Shown piece after piece: positions 1 to 5,875 of a stretch of DNA of 6,591 nt. The notes below the pieces were generated by a model that worked only from the letters and a program-made list of their open reading frames with translations, was not told where the DNA came from and searched no databases. Each line of letters starts with the position of its first letter. The first letter of the stretch is position 1. The stretch comes from Halieaceae bacterium. GTDB lineage: Bacteria; Pseudomonadota; Gammaproteobacteria; Pseudomonadales; Halieaceae. The stretch is from NCBI GenBank assembly GCA_002705465.1, contig PAGS01000050.1, forward strand, positions 1,924 to 8,514, in the 5' to 3' direction. The position numbers and the translations under genes are program-made.

Positions 1-557
1 ACCCCATCAGGTCCGCGATAAATGACGACCCTGAGATCAGACTCCCCAAACCGCAGTGCGGTAATCGGCGTCTCTGTCCACCAACCCAATCGGATGGCAT
101 CGTCATAAATGGATCGCATATCTTTGACTCGAATCATCATGCTGAAATAGCACCCGGTATCCCATGCTCGGGCACCGGGGCGCATGGGCATCTGCCTGCC
201 CACATTGTCGAAACTGACCAAGCGCACGTGACCAAAGTCGCCGCCCATGGGGGCACGAAGTAGCAAATACACCCCGCCTGCATCCGGTGCTAATCCCCAG
301 GCGGCGATGGCGGATGGGGATAGCGGGCCCCGCCCGAGCTCCTCGTAACCGCCGATCTCCTTAAAGAAGCGCGCGGTGACGTCCGGGTCCGTGACACTGA
401 TTACGGCCTCGCGCCATGGCTTGTCAGTTATGGGCGCCTCTGTCGTTAAGGCAACAGCGCTGCCAGCCCATGCCCCCACAAGCCACATCATGACCGCCAT
501 CAGACAGCTGCCGTGCCATGTCCGATCCGAGTTCCGATTGAAATTTGCTCTGAGCAT
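1..557 (-). CDS. Exported VOC (glyoxalase/bleomycin-resistance superfamily) protein, C-terminus off the window
   Basis: The frame is open from an ATG at 557 to the left edge (185 codons, no stop), so the C-terminus is missing. Residues 1-36 look like a Sec signal peptide: a basic start with several Arg, a hydrophobic stretch from about Cys18 to Ala31, and a Ser-Ala-Val-Ala site predicting cleavage before Leu37. The mature part reads as VOC beta-alpha-beta-beta-beta modules. The first runs from about Trp48 (AVISVTDPDVTARFFKEIGG) to about 118. The second begins near Cys136 (CYFSIMIRVKDMRSIYDDA) and is leaving the window at a YRGPDG turn, the usual place of the last strands. A GAGAGAG purine run lies 8 bases before the ATG. 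It follows the MDR gene by 83 bases and is probably its operon partner. Most VOC enzymes are cytoplasmic, so export is unusual. Substrate and activity are unknown; the family call is firm, the function is not. Confidence 0.8.
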   Translation of the reverse strand, partial: MLRANFNRNSDRTWHGSCLMAVMMWLVGAWAGSAVALTTEAPITDKPWREAVISVTDPDVTARFFKEIGGYEELGRGPLSPSAIAAWGLAPDAGGVYLLLRAPMGGDFGHVRLVSFDNVGRQMPMRPGARAWDTGCYFSMMIRVKDMRSIYDDAIRLGWWTETPITALRFGESDLRVVIYRGPDG

Positions 558-640
558 CGTTTTTTCTCTCTCTTTGGGCGTCGAACGCTGGCCCCGTCTG
601 TTTTGATTTCGTGTCAGTCATCGCCACTCGGCTGATCACA

Positions 641-1615
641 CTATTCGTCGTTCACCAGAATCACTTTTCCAAAATGCGTGCGCTCATCCACCATGGTGTG
701 CGCGCGCACGAGCTCGGACATCGGCAGCACTGTGTCAACGACAGGGGTCAGCTCTCCGCTCGCAAACAGCGGCAGCGCGCGGTCACGAAAGTCGGGCATG
801 GTGCCTGTCATAAAGGCAGGGCTGGTGGAGATACTCATGGACAAAAGCTGAATATTCAGAATACCGATACGAAGATTGAACGTGATATCGCGACCGCCGG
901 TGCTACCGAACATCACGACACGGCCATCCATGCCCATGGAATCGATCAGTTCATGGGCGGTGGCGTCACCAATGGTCATCAGACCGATATCCATGCCTTC
1001 ACCATTGGTCAAGCTCGCTACCCGCTCGGAGACTGATTCGCAGGTGTAATTCACTACAGCGTCGCATCCCAATGCAGCAGCGCGCGCCAGCTTGTCATTG
1101 CGGCTTGCCGCACCCAGTGTCCAGCATCCCGCCTGTTTGGCGAGAGCCAGCGCCGCACTCCCGACGCTCCCTCCAACCGCCTCTACCAATACGCGATCCC
1201 CCGGGGCCATGCGGCCAACGGTATACAGGGCATGCCAGGCGGTCAGCCAACCCACCGGTATGGCTGCACCCTGGGTGAAGCTCAGATTCTCGGGTAAGGG
1301 CATCAGATGGGCGGGATCACAGTCAACGACTTCAGCATGCGCACCGCGCACGCGACCAAAAATACGGTCGCCCACCTCGAAGCCCGCTACTTCGCGGCCA
1401 ACTTGCTCGACACTCCCGGCGACCTCCATGCCCATGACAAAGGGCAACTCCTGACCGCTGTAGTCCCCCGCGCGCATGCGGGTTTCCGCAAAGTTGATGC
1501 CGCTCGCGCCGACGCGCACGCGGACGGCATCCGGCGCCAATTCACCAAGATTCAAGGGCTCCCATATCATCACCTCCGGTCCGCCGAATTCCTTTACCCG
1601 ATATCCGCTAGCCAT
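641..1615 (-). CDS. Zinc-free MDR-family NAD(P)H oxidoreductase (quinone oxidoreductase-like)
   Basis: This 324-residue protein has the usual length and layout of quinone oxidoreductases in the medium-chain dehydrogenase/reductase superfamily. An N-terminal GroES-like domain (about 1-125) carries GGPEVM at 11-16 and a substrate-pocket motif NFAETRMRAGDY at 41-52. A Rossmann domain (about 126-260) has the glycine-rich loop VEAVGGSVGSAALALAK at 144-160. SRNDK at 171-175 looks suited to the NADPH 2'-phosphate. It also has the family signature GCDAVVNY at 183-190. The zinc-ADH GHE signature and the structural-zinc cysteine cluster are absent (MEVAGSVEQVG stands in their place), so a hydride-transferring reductase acting on a quinone, enone or carbonyl is expected. 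An in-frame TGA two codons before the ATG rules out a longer start. The ribosome binding site is weak. It lies 83 bases after the two-domain VOC gene and 83 bases before the exported VOC gene. The exact substrate is not determinable. Confidence 0.9.
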   Translation of the reverse strand: MASGYRVKEFGGPEVMIWEPLNLGELAPDAVRVRVGASGINFAETRMRAGDYSGQELPFVMGMEVAGSVEQVGREVAGFEVGDRIFGRVRGAHAEVVDCDPAHLMPLPENLSFTQGAAIPVGWLTAWHALYTVGRMAPGDRVLVEAVGGSVGSAALALAKQAGCWTLGAASRNDKLARAAALGCDAVVNYTCESVSERVASLTNGEGMDIGLMTIGDATAHELIDSMGMDGRVVMFGSTGGRDITFNLRIGILNIQLLSMSISTSPAFMTGTMPDFRDRALPLFASGELTPVVDTVLPMSELVRAHTMVDERTHFGKVILVNDE

Positions 1616-1698
1616 AGTTCAGAGCCAGATCAATTCGCGCGGTGGTATAGGCAATAAGGCAAATGAAAAAAGCCTGTAAGGGATAGCGCCGAGACCGA

Positions 1699-2676
1699 TC
1701 AGACACCGACCCACATCCACACATAGCCATCCGGGGCCCGGAATGTGCACGCCATCTCACCAAATTCATTCTGCCCCGAGCAGTAGTCTGTGACACCCGG
1801 TAAGGCATCAGCGTCAATGGTTCTGGCGCGATAAGTGTAAGCAGAGAGCCCGCGCTGACCGGGCTGACTCAGTGCGCGACAATCATCTGCATCAAAATAA
1901 GGTGAGTAGACCTGTAGCAAGCCTGTCGGGCAATCAGGGGCGCGCAGCCGCTCCACCCTGAAGACTTGGCCGGCCTCCAGCCGCAGCGCGCGCTGCGTGG
2001 GCGGTTCATCACCAGAATCGTGGGCCTCGCCATAGGGTTCCGATTCAAGACCAAACACCCTCTTGTAAAAATCCGTGTCGAAGGCATTGCTTGACTGCAC
2101 GACGTTGGCGTGACTTCCCTCACTATTTTTATACGGCAGGCTGCCATCCATCGTGCCAAACCCGGGTCGGTCGAAACCGCCGCGCTGGATAAAGGCGATG
2201 CGCCCGTCCGGGTCGAAGTAAAGGGTCTCGCGCAGTCCGACAAAAGGATTCGCCCAGGTGACCTCGGGAGCGGGATTTGCGAGCGGGGCAGATACCAGCT
2301 CAGAAAGCCAGCGCTCACTGGCCTCACAGTTGTATCCCTCGAGGCTGTCCCGAACCTCCAAAATATCCGCCGTGTACATGCCCATCCAGCGACTGCCTGT
2401 TATCAGGGGCTTGCGGGCACCTAAACCCTCACCTGAGAGTTCCTCCCAAAACTGCAGTCTGACCAGACCCGTCTCATAGGCGCGGCTCCCCGAGTGACGA
2501 AGCCAAACAGACTGCAGTGTCGAGGCATGACCGTACAGCGCGTCAGCCTCGCCGCTTGTGAGACTCCCCTCGCTTTCGGGCACGAAGCCCAGTTGAGACC
2601 AAAATGCCAATAGCCGCTCGCGCTCAGCAACCTGCGCTGAGAATACGAATTCATGGAGGCCACTCACCGCACTCAT
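1699..2676 (-). CDS. Two-domain VOC superfamily protein lacking most metal ligands
   Basis: The protein has 325 residues from the ATG at 2676, chosen because it starts 8 bases after the stop of the upstream MDR gene and begins directly with the first VOC strand. A longer in-frame start at 2742 would add 22 residues that overlap that gene and look non-native. Domain 1 is about residues 5-165 (GLHEFVFSA strand, AFWSQLGF helix, ETLYFDPDGRIAF closing strands). Domain 2 is about 187-325 (SHANVVQSSNAFDTDFYKRV, then FRAPDGYVWMWVGV). The size and arrangement recall type I extradiol dioxygenases. However, only the first ligand position (His189) is kept; the second is around Ala279-Tyr280, and the final Glu is replaced in the VWMWV strand. 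Classic ring-cleaving or glyoxalase I activity is therefore doubtful, and a binding or accessory role, or different catalysis, is possible. No signal peptide is seen from this start. GGAGAG at the end of the upstream gene may serve as its ribosome binding site, implying translational coupling. Confidence 0.82.
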   Translation of the reverse strand: MSAVSGLHEFVFSAQVAERERLLAFWSQLGFVPESEGSLTSGEADALYGHASTLQSVWLRHSGSRAYETGLVRLQFWEELSGEGLGARKPLITGSRWMGMYTADILEVRDSLEGYNCEASERWLSELVSAPLANPAPEVTWANPFVGLRETLYFDPDGRIAFIQRGGFDRPGFGTMDGSLPYKNSEGSHANVVQSSNAFDTDFYKRVFGLESEPYGEAHDSGDEPPTQRALRLEAGQVFRVERLRAPDCPTGLLQVYSPYFDADDCRALSQPGQRGLSAYTYRARTIDADALPGVTDYCSGQNEFGEMACTFRAPDGYVWMWVGV

Positions 2677-2684
2677 CGTGGTCG

Positions 2685-3664
2685 CTAAAGCTCTCCGCCA
2701 ACACGGATGACAGCCCGCCCAAGTAACTCGCGCGCCTCCCAAGCCCGATGCGCTTCCGCGATATCGGCCAGATCAAACTCTCGTTCAATCGGTATCCGCC
2801 AGCTGTCATCTGCGAGTGCCTTGTGCGTTGCCGCCATTTCGGCACCGCCGCTGATCGCTTGATGAAAATACTGGACGAAACCTGACATGGAACAGCTCTT
2901 GCCAATGAGCATGGAAGGCGGCACTAGGGGCGCCTGCCCGGCACTCGCGCCGAGGTAAATGATGTGGCCCAGCGGCGCAATGGCATCGAGATTCATTGGC
3001 GCACGGTCACCCGCGTTGCCGTCAAAAATGACATCAGCGCCCCGACCACCGGTAAGGGCTTTTACGCCATCTGGCCAATCGTCGCGCAAGTAATCGATAA
3101 CAGCATCGGGGCCAAATTGTTCGACGAACTCGAACTTATGCTCGCCACCCACGAGACCAATGACCTGGGCGCCCGCAGATTTGGCGATTTGAATGACCAG
3201 CGAGCCGACGGCGCCTGCCGCTGAATGGACCACGACCCACTGGTCCGCTTTGACCCGGGCCGCGCTGTGCACCAACAACCAAGCTGAGTAGGCGCAGGTA
3301 GAGAAACAACTCGCCAGTTTCCAGTCAAAATCCGGAGGCACTGATACCAGTGATGTCGCATTGACCGCCGCAAACTCGGCGTTGCCGCCCCATTGCCCGT
3401 TCGCAGCAACACGCTGCCCGACGAGCGCGGCATCGACCCCTCTCCCACCGCATCGACCAGGCCACAGAACTCAAAGCCGGGGGTGAAGGGGTAACCCGGA
3501 TGGTTCCACTTAATCCGATCCGCCCGTGCATGATTGTCCAGAGGATTCAGCGCGGCGTAAGCCACCTTGACCAGTGCCTCGCCCGGACCGGGGTTGGGCA
3601 TGGCGGCCTCTGTCAGCTCCAGCACCTCGGGCCCACCCGGCGCCTTAACGGTTACACTCTGCAT
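2685..3664 (-). pseudogene. MDR-family quinone oxidoreductase split by a one-base frameshift
   Basis: Two overlapping minus-strand frames together make one zinc-free MDR reductase. The N-terminal part starts at ATG 3664 (MQSVTVKAPGGPEVLEL, then a GroES-like domain to GLVDAVGEG, about residue 76). In that frame the protein turns to non-homologous sequence after a GGGG run at 3440-3437. Adding one G there restores VDAALVGQRVAANGQWGGNA and continues without a stop through the second frame to the TAG at 2685. The restored protein would be about 326 residues, normal for the family. The Rossmann part shows VVVHSAAGAVGSLVIQIAK, the family signature PDAVIDY and the C-terminal closing strand GRAVIRVGGEL. 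No zinc-ADH motifs are present. A strong AGGAGAG site precedes the start. It is the first gene of the MDR-VOC-MDR-VOC run. The break sits in a short homopolymer and the rest is undamaged, so a sequencing error, a recent mutation and, less likely, programmed frameshifting are all possible. Confidence 0.85.
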
Positions 3665-3668
3665 TGCG

Positions 3669-3675
3669 CTCTCCT
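3669..3675 (-). promoter_or_regulatory. Strong Shine-Dalgarno site of the first MDR gene
   Basis: AGGAGAG on the minus strand, with the AGGAG core 6 bases before the ATG at 3664. It is the best ribosome binding site in the window, fixes the start of the frameshifted MDR gene and marks the head of the left-hand operon. Confidence 0.75.
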
Positions 3676-3702
3676 GAAAAGCCGAATGACAGCAGAGTAA
3701 AT

Positions 3703-3722
3703 TTGATCGGTTGTTATATCAA
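3703..3722 (-). promoter_or_regulatory. Possible operator and promoter -10 region of the MDR/VOC operon
   Basis: A perfect 5-base inverted repeat, TTGAT-N10-ATCAA, contains a TATAAC hexamer on the minus strand (3718-3713) that could be a sigma-70 -10 box, leaving a leader of about 48 bases to the ATG. No convincing -35 hexamer is seen at 16-18 bases. Overlap of a symmetric site with a -10 box is the usual layout of a repressor operator, but five-base arms can arise by chance in AT-rich DNA. No regulator gene is in the window. Confidence 0.3.
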
Positions 3723-3768
3723 TAAGGCTAATCTTGCGACCGCCAACTGAGAGCCACTAGACTAAGGG

Positions 3769-3897
3769 GTGAGCGGCGCCCATGTCTCTGGCACACTCAC
3801 CGCGACAGACTTGGGCAACTTCTTTGTTGAGCAGGGCATCAACGGCTCGCCCAAGGATAAGCGAGAGCTTGGCATAAGAGCGCAGTTCAGAATCTAG
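3769..3897 (+). pseudogene. Putative C-terminal stump of a TonB-dependent receptor
   Basis: A 42-codon plus-strand frame runs from about 3769 (an in-frame TAA is at 3763) to a TAG at 3895. It reads ATDLGNFFVEQGINGSP, then KDKRELGIRAQFRI and stop. TonB-dependent receptors commonly end this way: a loop with a G-x-P-R-type turn, then a last amphipathic strand of the form xxGIRxxFRF with an aromatic near the C-terminus. Here the final residue is Ile with Phe two before it, slightly off the norm. No start codon with a ribosome binding site is seen, and nothing receptor-like remains upstream, so I read it as the 3' stump of a deleted outer-membrane receptor gene. The plus-strand terminator 58 bases downstream fits this. 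The alternative is a chance frame; the identification rests on a short motif only. Confidence 0.4.
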
Positions 3898-3955
3898 TGC
3901 TCGGCATCTGGCCTTTGTTTGGCTAGATCACGTGTGTAAAGCGTTGTGGCTTGCA

Positions 3956-3980
3956 GGCCGGGGAGACCCGGCCTTTTTTT
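3956..3980 (+). terminator. Rho-independent terminator, plus strand
   Basis: A perfect 7-base-pair GC stem (GGCCGGG / CCCGGCC) closes a GAGA tetraloop of the stable GNRA type and is followed at once by seven T. The T-run lies on the plus-strand side only. Read on the minus strand, the stem is followed by TGCAAGCC, so it should not terminate dld efficiently. No intact plus-strand gene precedes it; the likely owner is the receptor-like stump ending at 3897. Confidence 0.88.
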
Positions 3981-4109
3981 GCGCTGGAAAAAAGACCCTG
4001 ACCTTAAAGCGGGCCAATGCGAAGCCATTGCAAGCGTTAACACTCATCTCGGGGTAACTTCGATGGATTGGGAAGCCACTACCCTGGTAAGGTCTTGCGC
4101 CATCTAAAG

Positions 4110-5798
4110 CTAGTGGTAGAACTTGTACTTAGACATCTTCCCCACCCCAGCATTGAAGGTGTTGCTGGGGTCCAGCTCCCTATAAAACGCAGCGTGGTAT
4201 GACTCAGCACAGTACTGGTTGCCGACGTTATGCTCAGCTGGGTATTTCGCGCCAATCTCGTCAAGAAGCAACATCATGCGCTCCTTGACGGCCAGCGGAT
4301 CCACTCCGGCCTTCACGACGAAATCCCAATGAAACACATGGCACATGAAATGGCCGCCACGGTACGGCGCGGCACATTGATCCAGCAGATCCTCAGGCAG
4401 AAACTCATACCACTTCGCATAATTGCGCGGCAGCGCGACGTCAAAAGTCACCATGCCATTCGTCTCCTTGGCATGGATCAGGTTATAGCGTGCTGGTGAC
4501 CCACCGGCTACCAGACGATGCAGAAGCGCGGCGTCACCCTCCTCCGGCGAGCACTCGAAAAATGCCCCGGCATCGCCCTCTCGGGTCACGTCGTGCAATA
4601 CCTGTCGTATCTCGGCAATCGCTTTGTCTGCACCGACCACAATGAGATGGTGCTCATAGAGCTTGCGATACTCGCGCATGCGCTTGGGTAGATGATCGGG
4701 CCACAGCTGAGCGAGTCGTTGCAGCAGACGGTCAGCAGGCCGATGGGGTAGCCCCGGGATTTTTTCGAGCCAGCGGTCGAGCGCCGCCTTGATGCGATAA
4801 AGCCGGGGCAAGAACCCCGTCCCCAAATACTTGACCACCAGATAAGTGTCCTTGCAGTACTGATCAGCGCCATCAAACCAACTTGCATGCATGTACTCAC
4901 CCATCTCGGGTAACTCACTACACTCTGCGAGGAGGCGTCTGCGGATTTCGTTGAGCTGCTCAGGTTCATTGGTGCCAACATAGAAGACCTGCTCGGCCTT
5001 AGGTTTGTCGAAGGTGTCGACCCGCACCGCGAACACAGCGAGCTTACCCGCACTGCCACTGGCCTCGTGCAGGCGCCGAGTGTCCGAATTGAATCGCGAG
5101 GGTGTCGACGCATCGATCTCGCGCACGCGCTGAATGTATTCAGGGTCCGAGGCCAGGGCGCTATCAAGGGCTACGGCTTCAGGGTCGAAGCGGCCCTGAT
5201 CCAAATTGGACAGAATCTCTTCGGGGGTATCGCCCAGCGCAATCCCCAGATGATTGACCAACTCGAGTTCTCCCTGCTCGCTCAGTTGCGCATAGAGCGC
5301 CAACTCGGTGTAAGCCGGGCCGCGCTTGACCAGACTGCCGCCAGAGTTGTTGCAAATACCCCCTACTACGGAGGCGCCAATACAGGAGGAGCCAATCACC
5401 GAGTGCGGGTTTTTGCCAAAAGGAGCGAGCAGTTCCTCGAGTCGGTAAAGCGTCCCGCCGGCGAAAACCAGCGCCTGTTGCGCGTCGCATAAGGGGATGC
5501 AGGTATCCAGCTTGAGGGTGCTGATGATCACCACCTCACGATCGTAGTCATCCCCGTCGGGGGTAGAGCCACCGGTCACCCCGGTGTTGGCGGCCTGACA
5601 AATGATGACGCAATCTGCCGCGACACAGGCTTTGAGAACCTGCCAGAAGTCCAGCAGTGTTGCCGGCTCAAAAACCGCCAGCGCCGACCCGCCGCCAAAC
5701 CGGATGCCGGTCGTAAAACGCTTTATCTGATGGGGTTCCCGAAAAATCCGGGTGTCGGGCACCACAATCGAAAGATCATCGATCCAGGCAGTATCCAT
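4110..5798 (-). CDS. dld: Quinone-dependent D-lactate dehydrogenase (FAD, peripheral membrane)
   Basis: This flavoprotein oxidises D-lactate to pyruvate and passes electrons to the quinone pool at the inner face of the cytoplasmic membrane. The 562 residues from ATG 5798 compare with about 571 in E. coli Dld and align along nearly the whole length. The FAD-binding PCMH-type domain (about 33-260) includes CQAANTGVTGGSTP at 67-80, SVIGSSCIGASVVGGICNNS at 133-152 and RGPAYTE at 159-165. The central and C-terminal membrane-binding and cap regions include KYLGTGFLPRLYRIKAALDR, rich in basic residues, then YEHHL at 381-385, GHFMCHVFH at 482-490, YPAEHNVGNQY at 519-529 and DPSNTFNAGVGK at 543-554. 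ATG 5798 matches the homologue's N-terminus best. A TTG at 5867 would add 23 residues but has GAAGG directly abutting it, which is too close. The gene follows ThuA closely and is probably co-transcribed. Identification is firm. Confidence 0.95.
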   Translation of the reverse strand: MDTAWIDDLSIVVPDTRIFREPHQIKRFTTGIRFGGGSALAVFEPATLLDFWQVLKACVAADCVIICQAANTGVTGGSTPDGDDYDREVVIISTLKLDTCIPLCDAQQALVFAGGTLYRLEELLAPFGKNPHSVIGSSCIGASVVGGICNNSGGSLVKRGPAYTELALYAQLSEQGELELVNHLGIALGDTPEEILSNLDQGRFDPEAVALDSALASDPEYIQRVREIDASTPSRFNSDTRRLHEASGSAGKLAVFAVRVDTFDKPKAEQVFYVGTNEPEQLNEIRRRLLAECSELPEMGEYMHASWFDGADQYCKDTYLVVKYLGTGFLPRLYRIKAALDRWLEKIPGLPHRPADRLLQRLAQLWPDHLPKRMREYRKLYEHHLIVVGADKAIAEIRQVLHDVTREGDAGAFFECSPEEGDAALLHRLVAGGSPARYNLIHAKETNGMVTFDVALPRNYAKWYEFLPEDLLDQCAAPYRGGHFMCHVFHWDFVVKAGVDPLAVKERMMLLLDEIGAKYPAEHNVGNQYCAESYHAAFYRELDPSNTFNAGVGKMSKYKFYH

Positions 5799-5875
5799 TT
5801 GGCTCAATTCAGCATCATGTGGTGACACAATACAGGGTGGCTGACCCAACTGTCTGCCGTAAGGCAACCTTCAGC

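Larger units (their letters stand above)
3665..4109. other. 445-base gap between the two minus-strand gene blocks
   Basis: No intact gene is present. From left to right it holds the ribosome binding site and probable promoter/operator of the MDR/VOC operon, a short plus-strand frame resembling the C-terminus of a TonB-dependent receptor, and a strong plus-strand terminator. About 130 further bases (3981-4109) lie downstream of dld. In that last part only a weak minus-strand hairpin is visible (CAATG/CATTG, around 4015-4031). It lacks a clear U-tract, so no terminator for dld can be claimed. Confidence 0.6.

Noticed and set aside
424..639. Minus-strand 71-codon frame spanning the gap before the exported VOC gene
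   Set aside because: It overlaps the signal-peptide coding region in another frame and shows no family resemblance. The ATG at 557 with a purine-rich ribosome binding site explains the region.
611..1036. Plus-strand 141-codon frame opposite the intact MDR gene
   Set aside because: Antisense shadow: low-complexity His/Gln/Arg-rich translation with no recognisable fold, and the opposite strand is a convincing MDR protein. The same holds for the plus-strand frames at 1092-1454, 1307-1657, 2110-2424 and 5067-5492.
1616..1698. T-run (TTTTTT on the minus strand) between the two-domain VOC and MDR genes as a terminator, or nearby hexamers as a promoter
   Set aside because: No GC-rich stem precedes the T-run; only a 4-base AGGC/GCCT match flanks it. 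Candidate -35/-10 pairs match consensus at about half the positions, so neither was claimed.
4586..5167. Minus-strand 193-codon frame inside dld
   Set aside because: It is an alternative frame of the dld coding strand with a Ser/Arg-rich, non-protein-like translation; dld itself is unbroken in its own frame.
1699..5798. Methylglyoxal detoxification island (VOC as glyoxalase I, feeding D-lactate to Dld)
   Set aside because: Tempting because Dld consumes the glyoxalase product, but the intact VOC protein lacks the glyoxalase I ligand set, no glyoxalase II is present, and dld is in a separate transcription block.
5799..5867. TTG start for dld adding 23 N-terminal residues
   Set aside because: GAAGG directly abuts the TTG, leaving no normal spacing, and the extra residues (rich in Pro, Gln and Ser) do not match the N-terminus of E. 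coli Dld.
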